NCBI GenBank assembly: GCA_001695595.3
Contig: MBPM02000007.1
Location: forward strand, 682,001-746,000
Source: Plasmopara viticola
Taxonomy: Eukaryota; Oomycota; Peronosporomycetes; Peronosporales; Peronosporaceae
Direction: 5' to 3'
Length of the DNA: 64,000 nt
Shown: positions 12,201 through 23,952 of the stretch, piece after piece
Layout of the letters: each line of letters begins with the position of its first letter
Position numbering within the stretch: the first letter of the stretch is position 1
Notes under the pieces: model-generated
The model's input: the letters and a program-made list of their open reading frames with translations, nothing else
The model's database searches: none
What the model was told of the DNA's origin: nothing
Translations under genes and position numbers: made by a program

Positions 12201-15200
12201 CTTTTTGCCTGCGATATTAGTTGCCCTTGCCGAGAATCTCTTCAAAATCGAAAAAAAGATCAGTGCGTAGACATGTGCTTTTTGAACGAGAGATAAGATC
12301 CGGTTTAAGAAGCAAGAGGAGCAGCGTTAGGAGCAAAATTATTGGAGTTTAAAGCTATATGTACTCTGCACGTTGCCTGAACCTGTACAAAATTGTATTT
12401 CTTATGATGTGTGAGGCAAATTATCTATAAACAACTACGAATAGCGGGCATGAGCCCATGTTTGGCGCACATACAGCTTGGCAATGTATGTCTGCACTTT
12501 ATGGTCAAGTATAGATTAGTTACCGACGTTTATTAAATCTATAAGATTGATTTGTGATGTTGCCCCTGATCAACAACTTAACGACGTTTGTCGAAGTGTT
12601 GATGATAGAGGATTGTGACAGCGATAAGCAAGTCTCAATTGCTAACCTGAGTTGGCTAGATTGCTTAGCGACTTTGCATTGCCCAAGATTGGCACCTCTA
12701 TTTCTCGACAGCATGTGCCAACAGCAAGCTCCAAGTTTTTGCAACAACTACTTTGTCGGCCAACAACAGGAGCATGCTGGGGTAAATCATTGTGAGATAA
12801 CCGATCTAGACATCTACTGATCAATCAAGCCACGATTATATTGGCGAGAATTGTTAGTTGTTCGACTCGGAATAAAGAGGTACGTGTCTAAGTGCCCCTA
12901 AGTTTTGGCAGCCGGAGATAAGTCGCTTAAGTGAAAGAGTAATCACTTTCCAAAAATGTGACTGCCTTGCTTATATGCACCTTATTGGGTATGTGATAGC
13001 TGAGTGGGCCTAACGCACAGCCGATCGGTACCATTAAGTTTACCGAATCCAATTTCAAAAAGTTCGGAAAGTTTCAAAATCGAGTTGGTCTATGCGTTCA
13101 AAAAGGCGTTCGAGGATAAGAACTTTGTGACGATCGCATGGAATGTCAAAGATTTGTAGTTTAATTCCGGCGAAGAAAACTGACGGTTGTGGAGCGGGCT
13201 GACGGAGACGCTAAGAAAAGGAAGTGGCACAAGTACTCAAAACTATTGGCCTATTCAAAGAAGTCGATTAACTTGGTTGACGTAACGGAGAAGATTTGCG
13301 ATCCTGGGTCATAACTTAGACAGGAAGGCAAATGGCATCCCTGTTTACGTGCTGCTGGTGGTTTCGGAGGCAGGTTTTTAGACAAATAAGTATTAGTCGC
13401 TACTTGGCTCATAGACGTTGACTGTTTCGTCCAATAGAATAAGCGGTAAGTGGACAAAGACGAAGCCGACCAGTTTGTTTAAAATTCTATATGGCTGATT
13501 TTCCTCTGCTCGTAGAATAGTACAAAAGGCTTGTGTAAAAGGATGCTTACTTTTTTTAATATTTTGCGAGGTTGATGAGCAAGATAAAGCCTTCTTGCAA
13601 AGCTAATTAGAAATGATTAATATGGTTGTGACGGGCAACTCAGGTATCGGTCACGTCGTATGTACCTTTAATGCATCTTATAACATACACTAAGAATACT
13701 AATAGGCTTGTCGCATTTCACTTGATGCTGAGGTTCGACAATGTGTTCACCAGTATACTGCTTGTAGAGCTTGATAGTGCGTAACTTAATTGCATTACAA
13801 CTCAGAAACACCATGTGCTCCAGATCATTGAGTCAAGTTCTGCAAAACTTGCTTGTTAGTAAGGAGCTCCAACTTTATATACTCTTCCGGAAATGATTGA
13901 AATGAGCGACGACACACAGTTGACTCGTTCACACCAATCTTGCCTGTGTGATTTTTTTAAAGAGCTAAACGATAACAACTTTTACCCAAAAAAAGGCTTT
14001 TTAGTGAATCTGCACAATTCGTTTAATTTCAATAATGCTCTTAAAAGTCAGCAAGGCAATTGAATACATACTATGCTTTGGATACCGTTACGTATGCCAA
14101 TAACAGCATGGCGGTAAGAGACGACTTCTACTGCCAGTGCGCTCTCGAGTTGGTTTTCTACATAATAATAGCGAGCAAAATCTTATTTTTTAATATCATT
14201 GTAGAATTATTTAGATCTAATCTGACCAAGAACATCTATTGAAAGTTTTCGGAGCTTGCGATAGCATAAGTTAATGGCTTCTCAAGAGGTAACTTGTGCT
14301 CTGAGGCAAAGTGTACGAAATGCTGAGCCATAAATGGTTTAGTCTGTTTGAGCAGTATAAGCAGTCATTGGGAGCGAAATGCCTGCAGATGGCTTCACAT
14401 CACACAAAGACGCTAAAGCTCTCACAAAGTGCACTTACTATTGGTCGACAAAGAAGACATTTGGTGCTTTATGAGCGTCTAGCATACTTAAAAACAATTG
14501 ATCAGACTTGCAAATGACATAGTATCGCATCACAAAATTAAGGCTGAACCGCCAATTTGAATGAACAAAGGATATTAAGGTCATTTACTCTTCGCATTCG
14601 TTGCTCTGATCCACTCAGTTGTAATTTCAAAAAGGCAAACGACTTGAGAAAATGCTGGAGAAATTTGGAGCTTCTGCTACCATGCTCTCGGATTTGACAT
14701 CTATGCGTAAAGCAACAAACGATCACACCCCCTGACATTTTTTGCGATAGCGTTTGGAGCCCCTCAAGCCAAAATTGCCGCGGAAGACGGCCGATAGATT
14801 TTGCCAGGCGTTAATCTATACTACTTTTACCGCGATGTAGAGAAAAAAGGTGGTCGACTCCTATTTTGTCTTTTTCGTGGAACCACCACTTTGTCAGCTA
14901 CAAGAACGTTTTCTTACCCGTGCGTGACCGATGACCAGGTGAAATGGCATCGTTTCCACATATTGTTTTCTTTGCTAACCATTGTATCAATCTCGAAACC
15001 CAAATTTTAATTATGTATTGCATCCACCCTCTTCTTTGGAGCTGTAGTGCCCATCTTTGGAACCGTGATAGTGATTGTGGCTTAACTATTACCATCCACT
15101 TGTACACATTGTCTCGCCGATGCGTGTTACATTGCTTACAGAGCTTTGTCACTTGTAGCTGCTGGTCCACCTGTGATTTGATGCAAATTCCTCTGAAGTG

Positions 15201-16570
15201 CACCGCTAGCCTTTTGATCGACAGTACTGCCAACGAAACGTGGTTATCTGCTTCAGTGGATACTGAAGTCAACAACGTGTCTGCCTTCGTAGAATGCGGG
15301 TACTTTAAAGCCTCTTATATTTTGGGGTGTATACTATTCTAGAAATTCTTTTTAAGGGGTCGTACGCACAACAGAGATGGACACATGACTCATATCAGAT
15401 CCCCGTTGCGCAAGATTGAGCATGACCTTGCCTGCCAATTAATTTGAGTTTTGTATAATTTTAGTCATCGCATGCCCAGATCAGTCATCTCAAATCGACA
15501 ATTGGCAGTAAGTAGTCGACATTCATATAAATTACTGCCAAGTATATTCAAAATAAGGAACGTCATGAGCCGTCCATCTTTCTCTCTTAGAGCATCAGCT
15601 AGTCGATTACAATTGCTTGATACTTTCGTACACTTGCATGTACAGGCACTAAATCACGATGCTTTTTAAAAATTGTCAAGCGTAACAAGGCATACGGCTT
15701 TAATCGCACACCTTGCATATAGACTGAAATATTTTTATAGTAGGACGCTCCGCTCTTAATAATAATCAGCTTTTTTCTCGCTCAAAATCGGCTCATATCA
15801 ACATCTCTTCGGCTAAATCTGCGTCAGACATGGCTCATGTGCCCTGACTCGGCTGCTTTGGTCGTCAACATCAAAGTCATTTGGGACTGGACTTGTTTGC
15901 ATTGGGTCTATGGACATTGCTACTCCGGCTGTAGCGAGATAATTTAAGCTTATCAGCAATTCTGTCTGTAGTTGTACTCCTCGGTTGTCCATTTGAGTCG
16001 CATCTTGCGGCCTAAACTTCACTAGTTAAGCACGAGGCCCCTACCCTTAAGCAGTCTATGAGCACATTCAACGTGACTAGTTCACGAAGTGCCTCACGAC
16101 GATGGAGGTCACCAAATTTCTTGATCCGAGAAGACATCTATGAAGCTCACGCTTTTTTTGCTTGCAGACAAGAAAGTGCGAGCACTTGCGGAGCTAAAAA
16201 ATCGCCGAAATGACTGGTTCTCTCAAAGTTTGTTCTTGTGCTTCTAGAACACAAATCGCTCAGGTGACGCGGTATTCAGAAGTAAAAACGCTATGGGCAT
16301 TGGATTATCCGAGATAATGAATACATTTGAAGCCATATCAATCTTAGTATCCAAAAAAAGTCTCTGCTTGGTCTCCTTGTATTTGATTGATTGCTCGTTC
16401 ATGTCATATTATGTAATGTTGCTTCTCAGAACGATGATCCTTCTGTCGCGATTGTTATCAATTCCATACGTGCAAGTTTTTTTCATTGCGAATGTATCAA
16501 ATCCTACAGAACATTAAAATCTAATGGTGTTGGCTCCAGCCAATCATAGAAATTTTTATGCATCCAGGAG
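9280..16570. other. 7.3 kb gene-poor AT-rich region
   Basis: Only short open frames (about 130 codons or fewer) are present, on both strands. None has a recognisable domain, signal peptide or matching intron structure. Overlapping minus-strand frames at 9763-10276 read like pieces of one decayed coding sequence that I cannot name. No tRNA, array or tandem repeat was noticed. A transposon-terminus-like sequence occurs at the right edge, just before the helicase gene. Confidence 0.5.
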
Positions 16571-16602
16571 GGGGGCTGGTTAGCGACTGGATAGCGGCTC
16601 CC
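16571..16602. repeat. Solo terminus resembling the 47 kb TIR element
   Basis: Read on the minus strand from 16602, the sequence starts GGGAGCCGCTATCCAGT and continues CGCTAACC. This shares GGGAGCCGC, CCAGT and CGCTAAC, in the same order, with the right end of the TIR element at 47366-47960. No partner end was found nearby, so this could be a truncated relic or a chance match. Confidence 0.35.
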
Positions 16603-16811
16603 TTTATTTAATACATTTTTGTTTCGAATAATATAAAGTCGACTAAATTTTTACTAAAGCAGTAAATTAATTGATTTCGATGAATGCAAAGGGTGCCACG
16701 ACGTTTGTATAAGATATTACCGCATATATACAAAAATCGTGCTGAAAGTGAATGTCTTCCCTCTATAATTCCATCGAATAATAAAGTGTGTATTTATTAC
16801 CTCTCAGTATC

Positions 16812-19800
16812 ATGGGTCGTCCGCGTCAGCTCGGCCACCGCCAGCGTGGCGCCGGCACCGTCAGTGTGTCGAAAGGAGATGCCGTGCGCCAAGGCGTGCT
16901 ATGTAAAGAGTGGCAGCGTACGCCCATGCAGCTACTGCAAGAGTTTTGTCAGTCCAAGAAGCGTCGCAACGCTTTCTATACGCGTGCCAAGAGCAAGGAC
17001 GCGGCCAAATTTCGGATGCGTTGCATTTTACCAGACGAAAAAGATAGCAGCAAAGATTTGAGCTTTTGTACTGAACAAGAACTCGATACACAAGACGATG
17101 CGAAGCACTGCGCTGCGTTATTGGCTCTAAAACACGTCGAACCGTTGCGTCCACACGAAAGGAAGTTGCCAGATCCGTATCGAGACCTGTGGCTGGCGTT
17201 GGGCTCTCAAGAAGGATCGACGGGGAAGAGAAGTACTAAGCTAGAACAAATACCAATGAAAAGAGAAGAGAAACAGGCAAAAGTGGAGGAGAAAGAGACG
17301 AAGGGGGAGACGTTAGACCTGGAGTTGTGGAATGGAGTTGGCAACGAAGAAGCTTTGACTGGAAAAGGAATCAAAGGGTCAATGACATTGACAATGGATC
17401 GGCAATTTGCGTCCCATAAAGAGTTTGAAACCGCAAAGCTTGCTCGGATTCAAGAGAGGAACAAGAAGAAACGATCGAGAGAGAACCGAGAGAGAGCAAA
17501 TTTGCCAAAGCAAGTCATGATGAGTGCACAGTGTCGAGAATTGATTGAAAGTATATTGAAAAAAGTGGGCAGTTTGCCGACCATGAGCAAGAACGAACAA
17601 GTTGCAATAAATGAATCTGATGATGAGAGGAAAGTAAAGGACGAGAAGTTTCGAGAAAAGGTGACGCAGAGATTGAAAGCGATTGGATTTTCTTCAAAGT
17701 ACATTCAAAATGCATTGCAAATCTCGTATGAGTTGACCTTGGACAGAGGGAAGAATGAGGATGAACGCATGATTGCTGTCTTTGACTGGCTGTGCCTGAA
17801 CGTTCCTGAAGGCGAGTTGCCGAAAAAGTTTAATCCAGAGGGTACGCAACTCGATGTGGTGCTGACCACGTCAGTCGAACCACGTACGAGTGTTTTAGTG
17901 CAGCGATTGATGAAGTTTGGCTACGATCGTTGCGATGCAGTGGAAGTGGCGAGGACATGGATTCAGGAACACGCGGACTTGCGCGAAGAAGAATACAAGA
18001 CTCCGTCTATGTTGACGCTGTTTATTCTTTTACAAAAGCTTTTTCCGCATGTGAAAAAGTACTTTGGCTTGGACGAGACGGACGGCGCAATTGAAGCGAG
18101 TGAGACGCTGCTAGATCAGCGTCAAGACGAGATTTTTGCGCTCGAAACAATATACGACAAAAAGCTACGCATTACGTCGCTTGATGATGAATCGACCGCT
18201 CAATTGCTTGAATTTGAAGTGACGGAAGCACTTCGACTGTACGTTTTCTTGTCGAATATATCGATGTACCCATTCGAATTGCCACTTGTTGCTTTGACCT
18301 CAACAGAGAGTCAACACCAGCCACATTTGCTTGCTGCATGTGGTGAAGCACTCAAAAGTTGTGTCCGATCCATGGGAGAGCCAATGTTGTACGACATTTA
18401 CGTTGCAATTGATACGTACATGCACGATCAGAAGCGGCTATCGAGTAGTCCGGCCAAAATTCGACTGATAGAAGCCCCAGTGGTTGAGAAGGAACCCGTA
18501 GCAAAATCTTCGCAAGTTGAACCGGTTGAATTAAAGTCGCAAAGTAGTAAACGCGTACATGGTGGTAAAAGCACGAAGACGATGCGGCAATCTCTTCCAA
18601 GACATGTGAATGTGGAAGCCACGCGTCGATTAAGTAAACAACTCTCGGAAGCGAAGAAATCAAAAGCGAGTCAGCAGACTTATCAGCAGATGCTTGCTGC
18701 TCGTGCGAAGCTTCCTGCTAGCATAGAAGAGGGTCAAGTTATCAAGTGTGTGAAAGAGAATCAAGTGGTGCTCATTTGTGGAGCTACTGGTTGTGGTAAG
18801 ACGACGCAGATACCACAATTTATTCTCGATGACTACATTGATCGAGGGGTCGGTGGTGAGTGCAACATTATCTGTACACAACCACGTCGAATCGCTGCGA
18901 TTGGTGTCGCCACTCGTGTGGCACAAGAACGATGCGAAGATATTGCAGACGTGGTTGGATACCAGATTCGTATGGACGCAAAAAAATCAGTCAACACGCG
19001 ACTTTTATTCTGTACGACTGGTGTTCTCCTACGAAGATTACTGAATGATAGACAGCTCACAGGCGTCTCGCACATTATTGTTGATGAAGTTCATGAACGC
19101 AACGTGGATACGGATTTCCTGCTCTCTATTCTCCGCGATCTGTTGCCTCATCGATCCGAACTGCGCGTGATTCTAATGAGTGCTACAATGAACTCAGAGC
19201 TATTTGTCCAGTATTTTACATCAGCGACAACCTCGCCGTGTCCTGTGCTGGAGATTCCTGGCTTGACATATCCAGTTGAAATTTACTTTTTAGAAGATAT
19301 TCTTGATCAGACACATTACAAAGTGCCAAAGCAAATGCTAGAAGACAAGAAACACAAGAAGCAAGACGCTGGAGAAGATGGAGGGAAGCATCGATTGTTG
19401 TCCGACATGACGTCTGAAGAAATTATCGCGCGTATCAATGATGCCAAGATTGATTACGATTTGATTGTCCATCTAGTGCGTCATCTTGTTTCACAAAAGC
19501 CCCAAAGTGAAGAAGGTCAAGGTGCGATCCTCATTTTTATGCCAGGAACGGCGGAAATCAAGCGAGTCATTGAGATGCTCGCACATGGAAACAATGGGTT
19601 TTCGTCAAAGGTCTGGGTTTTGCCTCTACACGGTTCCCTATCAGGAACTGAGCAGGCGATGGTGTTCAAATCTGCTCCGCTGGGCAAGACAAAGGTGATT
19701 GTAAGTACAAATATCGCTGAAACTTCAATCACGATTAATGATATCACAGCTGTTATCGACTCGGGAAAAGTGAAAGAAATGGTGTATGATAACCGTGCTC

Positions 19801-21104
19801 GACGTTCGCAGTTGCTGGACTGCTGGGCATCTCGCGCTGCCTGTGATCAGCGCAAAGGACGAGCTGGTCGTGTGCAAGCTGGCACGTGCTATCGATTATT
19901 TTCAAGTAAGCGGTTTGCTTCGATGGAAGCTCAGTTGGCTGCCGAAATCCATCGCGTGTCGCTGGAACAGCTTTGCTTACAAATCAAGAAGCTCGAACTT
20001 GGCTCAATCAAAGGCTTTCTTTCCAAGGCAATCGAGCCACCTAAGGATGATGCAATCGACGCTGCGATTCAAGAACTGGTTGACATTGCAGCGTTTCGAA
20101 TGGTGATAAGTACTGCCAAGAACCAAGCTACAAAGGATGATCAAGTTGTGCTGACACCGTTGGGTAACCATTTAGCAATGTTGCCACTGAATGCTCGGAT
20201 TGGCAAGTTCCTTGTGTATGGATCAATTCTCCGGTGTATTGAACCTGTCGCCACCATTGCTGCTTGTATTTCAAGCCGAAACCCTTTTTTAAAGAGTACG
20301 TCCGATCCTGAGATTAGTGCAAAGCAGAATGCTTTGAAAAAGGAACTTGGAGAAAGCTTGAAGAGTGATCACTTGTTGTTGTGGAAACTGGTCGAGCGGT
20401 ACGTGCCCCTACGTGGACAGAAGCTGAAGCGTGGCTTTTGTCGCGACGTCGGCCTTTCGTACGACACGATGGAGTCGATTGTGGAATTAAAGGCGCAGTA
20501 CTTGCAGCAATTGGACAACATTGGATTCTATGAAGCATCTAATGCGGATTTTCTCAATGCGAACGCCGATGTTCCTCGTCTTATCAAAGCTGCACTTTGT
20601 GCGGGTCTGTACGCAAACGTCGTACAAGTTGTGTACCCAGAACAAAAGTATTTTCAAGCTGCGCACGGTGTGGTTGAAGAGGATCATAACGCGAAACAGA
20701 TTCGATACTTTGTACGATCAAGTGTGGACGCTCATCAGCGCGAGCGTGTGTTCTTGCACCCATCGTCGTGCAACTTTAGTCAAACCAATTACGATTCACC
20801 GTGGCTATTGTACACGGAATTAGTACAAACGTCCAAGATTTTCGTCCGTGAATGTACGATGGTCAATCCGTACGCACTCTTGCTGTTTGGCGGCAACTTG
20901 GACGTAATTCACGAAAAGAATTTGCTGACGCTCGATGGATGGATTCATTTGCATGCTGTGGCTCGTATTGGTGTGCTGATCAAGTCAATTCGTCAGCATC
21001 TGGATTGCCTTTTGATGGAAAAAATTGCTGATCCAAGTGTTGATATTGCACAGAGTGAATTAGTGACTGCCATTAGCCACTTGCTAAAGAGTGAAGGAAT
21101 GTAA
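16812..21104 (+). CDS. DEAH-box RNA helicase, DHX57/DHX29-like
   Basis: A single-exon 1,430-residue DExH RNA helicase. Residues about 30-115 look like a double-stranded RNA-binding domain (TPMQLLQEFCQ..FRMRCILPD..HCAALLALKHV). A UBA-like segment lies near 290-335. An RWD domain lies near 435-550, beginning DEIFALETIYDKKL. The helicase core follows: Walker A GATGCGKTTQIPQF near residue 657, DEVHERN near 758, SATMN near 790, STNIAETSITI, and motif VI QRKGRAGR near 1013. HA2 and OB-fold regions then run to the end. dsRBD plus UBA plus RWD before a DEAH core is the DHX57 layout, and DHX29, a translation-initiation helicase, is close. I cannot separate the two by eye. The frame begins at 16788 with GTG; the first ATG is 16812. 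Confidence 0.92.
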   Translation: MGRPRQLGHRQRGAGTVSVSKGDAVRQGVLCKEWQRTPMQLLQEFCQSKKRRNAFYTRAKSKDAAKFRMRCILPDEKDSSKDLSFCTEQELDTQDDAKHCAALLALKHVEPLRPHERKLPDPYRDLWLALGSQEGSTGKRSTKLEQIPMKREEKQAKVEEKETKGETLDLELWNGVGNEEALTGKGIKGSMTLTMDRQFASHKEFETAKLARIQERNKKKRSRENRERANLPKQVMMSAQCRELIESILKKVGSLPTMSKNEQVAINESDDERKVKDEKFREKVTQRLKAIGFSSKYIQNALQISYELTLDRGKNEDERMIAVFDWLCLNVPEGELPKKFNPEGTQLDVVLTTSVEPRTSVLVQRLMKFGYDRCDAVEVARTWIQEHADLREEEYKTPSMLTLFILLQKLFPHVKKYFGLDETDGAIEASETLLDQRQDEIFALETIYDKKLRITSLDDESTAQLLEFEVTEALRLYVFLSNISMYPFELPLVALTSTESQHQPHLLAACGEALKSCVRSMGEPMLYDIYVAIDTYMHDQKRLSSSPAKIRLIEAPVVEKEPVAKSSQVEPVELKSQSSKRVHGGKSTKTMRQSLPRHVNVEATRRLSKQLSEAKKSKASQQTYQQMLAARAKLPASIEEGQVIKCVKENQVVLICGATGCGKTTQIPQFILDDYIDRGVGGECNIICTQPRRIAAIGVATRVAQERCEDIADVVGYQIRMDAKKSVNTRLLFCTTGVLLRRLLNDRQLTGVSHIIVDEVHERNVDTDFLLSILRDLLPHRSELRVILMSATMNSELFVQYFTSATTSPCPVLEIPGLTYPVEIYFLEDILDQTHYKVPKQMLEDKKHKKQDAGEDGGKHRLLSDMTSEEIIARINDAKIDYDLIVHLVRHLVSQKPQSEEGQGAILIFMPGTAEIKRVIEMLAHGNNGFSSKVWVLPLHGSLSGTEQAMVFKSAPLGKTKVIVSTNIAETSITINDITAVIDSGKVKEMVYDNRARRSQLLDCWASRAACDQRKGRAGRVQAGTCYRLFSSKRFASMEAQLAAEIHRVSLEQLCLQIKKLELGSIKGFLSKAIEPPKDDAIDAAIQELVDIAAFRMVISTAKNQATKDDQVVLTPLGNHLAMLPLNARIGKFLVYGSILRCIEPVATIAACISSRNPFLKSTSDPEISAKQNALKKELGESLKSDHLLLWKLVERYVPLRGQKLKRGFCRDVGLSYDTMESIVELKAQYLQQLDNIGFYEASNADFLNANADVPRLIKAALCAGLYANVVQVVYPEQKYFQAAHGVVEEDHNAKQIRYFVRSSVDAHQRERVFLHPSSCNFSQTNYDSPWLLYTELVQTSKIFVRECTMVNPYALLLFGGNLDVIHEKNLLTLDGWIHLHAVARIGVLIKSIRQHLDCLLMEKIADPSVDIAQSELVTAISHLLKSEGM

Positions 21105-21282
21105 GAATGTATGCTTTGCGTAAATTAAGTAAAAAACACAGCTTGTTTGAATTGAACGTTCCTCAATTTAAGCTCTGTGATTGGGTGGCATCTAACTTCA
21201 ACGACCAGCACTCTTCGTTTCCCCCCCTTCGATTATCATTTTTTAACTTTCTCGAAAGCGCGCACTCGTGCGTAATCTCACT

Positions 21283-21849
21283 ATGGGCAACCTCTTTTCC
21301 TACTCTCTTACAACGCTCTATGGAAGCTTAGCCTCCTACTTTGGAAACCGCGAGAGTCGCATCATGATTATTGGCCTCGATGCCGCTGGCAAGACGACGT
21401 TACTGTACAAGATCAAGCTAGGCGAGCTGGTGAATACCATCCCTACTATTGGCTTCAACGTCGAGACTTTTCAATATGGAAACATTCAATTTACAGCCTG
21501 GGACATTGGGGGTCAGGCAAAGATCCGGGCGCTGTGGCAACACTACATTAGCAACAACGACGCCATTATCTTTGTCGTTGATGCAGCGGATCTCGAGCGG
21601 ATTGATGAAGCCAAGCAGGCGCTGCATTTGATCTTTGAGGCCGAAGAGCTTGCGAACACGAAATTGCTTGTGTACGCTAACAAGCAGGACCAGCCTGGTG
21701 CTTTAACAGCTGAAGCACTTAGAGATAGAATGGAATTGGCTGAAGTGACTACGAACCCTACACATGTACAGCCTTGTGTCGCAACCACGGGAGACGGAAT
21801 CTATGAAGGCCTTGATTGGCTGACGAAGGCGGTTACGGGCCAGCTGTAG
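21283..21849 (+). CDS. ARF-family small GTPase (ARF/ARL1-like)
   Basis: Small GTPase of 188 aa for vesicle traffic on Golgi or endosomal membranes. It starts MGNLFS, with Gly2 suitable for N-myristoylation. The G1 loop GLDAAGKTT is at 31-39, switch [12 protein letters not shown] at 52-62, the G3 motif WDIGGQ at 73-78 and NKQD at 133-136. Length and motifs fit ARF1/ARL1. Differences are a longer N-terminal helix than ARF1 and the post-G3 sequence [10 protein letters not shown], where ARF1 has DKIRPLWRHY. The ATG at 21283 is chosen over a preceding GTG-started extension because it exposes Gly2. The start lies only 178 bp after the helicase stop on the same strand, so its promoter must be very short or overlap the helicase 3' UTR. 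Confidence 0.93.
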   Translation: MGNLFSYSLTTLYGSLASYFGNRESRIMIIGLDAAGKTTLLYKIKLGELVNTIPTIGFNVETFQYGNIQFTAWDIGGQAKIRALWQHYISNNDAIIFVVDAADLERIDEAKQALHLIFEAEELANTKLLVYANKQDQPGALTAEALRDRMELAEVTTNPTHVQPCVATTGDGIYEGLDWLTKAVTGQL

Positions 21850-22134
21850 TACCATGTTTCTTTTGCAAACAAGTTCAGATTTTTTAATGGCGCTTACAAT
21901 ATCCGTAAGTGAAGCTTTGCGCTGATGAGTATATCCGTAGGGCCATGTTATAAGACTTTCTGTTCTTTCCTTTTGTACTATTAGATCTTCTGTATGCTAC
22001 CAAAATATTGTTTTGTAGAGGTTTTTATCATCTCTTTTCATTTTTTTTTGTCAATTCAGATAAATGACAAGACGTAAGTTAGTGACAAGATTGCATTTTA
22101 CGTCCTTCCTATTTGAAGTATCATACGACCTACA

Positions 22135-23952
22135 ATGACGGACGACGAGTGGGTGGCCAAAGCTCAGCAGTGGGTGGACTGGGACGTGAACGCTGCCACC
22201 AGATCGCAAGTACAGCAGCTCATAGCCCTCAAAGACGTTTCCCGCCTCCGCGAGCTCTTCAAAGGTCGCGTGGCTTTCGGTACCGCCGGCTTGCGCGCTG
22301 TCATGGGTCCAGGACCCGCTGCCATGAACGATCTCGTAGTCATTCAGGCTTCACAGGGAATCTGCAACTACTTAAGTCGGCATTTTGGTGACAAAGGCAA
22401 GAAAATGGGCATCGCACTGGGTTATGACCACCGCCAGCAAGGTTCCCTCAATTCGCAGCGATTTGCCACTCTCACAGCTTCCGTCTGTCTGCACCAAGGC
22501 TTTAGAGTCTACCTCTACAATACCTTCGTGGCCACGCCATTAGTTCCCTATTGCATTGAGCAAAAAGGCTGTGCGGCTGGGGTCATGGTCACTGCGTCTC
22601 ACAATCCTAAAAGCGATAATGGCTACAAAGTCTATTGGCACAATGGCAGCCAGATCATCCCACCGCATGATGAAAGTATTGCTCTTGCAATCATGGCCAA
22701 TCTTGAACCTTGGAGCGTATACGACAAGCCACTTGAAACGCTTCAAGCAACATTCCCGCAACTTTTGTGTGATCCTACAGACGAACTGGTAAAGAGCTAC
22801 ATTGAAAAGGCTCGCGCTACTCTATGTCGCTACCCACTCGCCAACGCCGCGACAAAGCTAAAGATTGCTTACACAGCCATGCATGGTGTCGGCCATGCGT
22901 TCACAAGTCGTTGCTTTGCTGCGTTTGGCCTTAAGCCATACATTCCTGTGCAAACGCAGCTATTACCCGATCCCGAGTTCCCAACGGTAGCATTTCCAAA
23001 TCCTGAAGAAGGCAAAGGGGCGCTGCAACTTGCCATCGACACGGCTGAAGCCAATGGAGCCACCCTGATTTTAGCCAATGATCCCGATGCCGATCGCTTG
23101 GCAGTAGCCGAGCGTGACCCAAGTGCTTCAACTGGCTGGCGTATCTTTTCAGGCAATGAGATTGGCGTGCTTTTGGGCTGTTGGGCACTGGAGCAACATT
23201 TACGTCTTTTTCCAGAGTGTGACCGTACCCAATTGTACTTTATTGCCTCGACCGTATCATCGAAAATGTTGCGCGCTGTTGCGAATGCAGAGGGTCTGAA
23301 ATTTGTAGAGACGCTGACCGGATTCAAGTGGATGGGCAACAAAACGGCCGAGTTGCGTGAACGTGGCAAGACAGTGTTGTTTGCATTCGAAGAAGCCATT
23401 GGGTTTTGCATTGGCGACCTTGTCAAGGACAAAGACGGCGTTGTTGCCGCTGCTGTGTTTGCTGAAATGGCAATACAGCTGGAAACCAAGCAGTTGACAG
23501 TAAATCAACATCTTTGCGCGCTGTACGAACGCTACGGACACTTTGTGACGTACAATCACTATGTGAAATGCTACGATCCTGCTAAAGTCCGTGCCATTTT
23601 TACACGCTTACGCAATAATGGAGAGTATTGGCCAAGTTGCGGCGACTTTCAAATTACCAACATCCGGGACCTTACGACGGGATTCGATAGTTCGCAACCC
23701 GATAAACGTGCGGTCCTTCCTGTCAGCCCCTCAACTGAGATGATTACGTATACGTTTGCGAATGGCTGTGTTGCCACGTTGCGTACAAGCGGCACAGAGC
23801 CCAAATTAAAGTATTACGTTGAACTTGCTGGTCGTGTCGGGCAGACGCGAGAAGAAGTCACGTGTGAATTGACAAAGCAGGTCACACAAATTGTCGATTT
23901 GATGCTGCAGCCACTTGAAAACGGCCTCGAGGTCCCGTTAATGGACGACTAG
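22135..23952 (+). CDS. PGM2: Phosphoglucomutase-2 type alpha-D-phosphohexomutase / phosphopentomutase
   Basis: A 605-residue single-exon enzyme of the PGM2/PGM2L1 branch, which interconverts 1- and 5- or 6-phosphates of pentoses and hexoses in the cytosol. The N-terminus aligns with human PGM2 (RVAFGTAGLRAVMGPG, AAMNDLVVIQASQG). The active-site phosphoserine loop TASHNPKSDNGYK has its serine near residue 155. The magnesium-binding loop DPDADR is near 316. The sugar-specificity region FEEAIGFCIGD and the C-terminal phosphate-binding loop TSGTEPKLKYY are present. Length and motif order are complete, so the gene looks functional. It lies 285 bp downstream of the ARF-family gene in the same direction. 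Confidence 0.95.
   Translation: MTDDEWVAKAQQWVDWDVNAATRSQVQQLIALKDVSRLRELFKGRVAFGTAGLRAVMGPGPAAMNDLVVIQASQGICNYLSRHFGDKGKKMGIALGYDHRQQGSLNSQRFATLTASVCLHQGFRVYLYNTFVATPLVPYCIEQKGCAAGVMVTASHNPKSDNGYKVYWHNGSQIIPPHDESIALAIMANLEPWSVYDKPLETLQATFPQLLCDPTDELVKSYIEKARATLCRYPLANAATKLKIAYTAMHGVGHAFTSRCFAAFGLKPYIPVQTQLLPDPEFPTVAFPNPEEGKGALQLAIDTAEANGATLILANDPDADRLAVAERDPSASTGWRIFSGNEIGVLLGCWALEQHLRLFPECDRTQLYFIASTVSSKMLRAVANAEGLKFVETLTGFKWMGNKTAELRERGKTVLFAFEEAIGFCIGDLVKDKDGVVAAAVFAEMAIQLETKQLTVNQHLCALYERYGHFVTYNHYVKCYDPAKVRAIFTRLRNNGEYWPSCGDFQITNIRDLTTGFDSSQPDKRAVLPVSPSTEMITYTFANGCVATLRTSGTEPKLKYYVELAGRVGQTREEVTCELTKQVTQIVDLMLQPLENGLEVPLMDD

Noticed and set aside
12554..12820. 88-codon plus-strand frame in the 9-16 kb gap
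   Set aside because: An overlapping antisense frame is equally long, with no domain and no splice context. Treated as chance.
22869..23489. 206-codon minus-strand frame inside PGM2
   Set aside because: It is antisense to strongly conserved PGM2 coding sequence and has no resemblance of its own. A reading-frame shadow.
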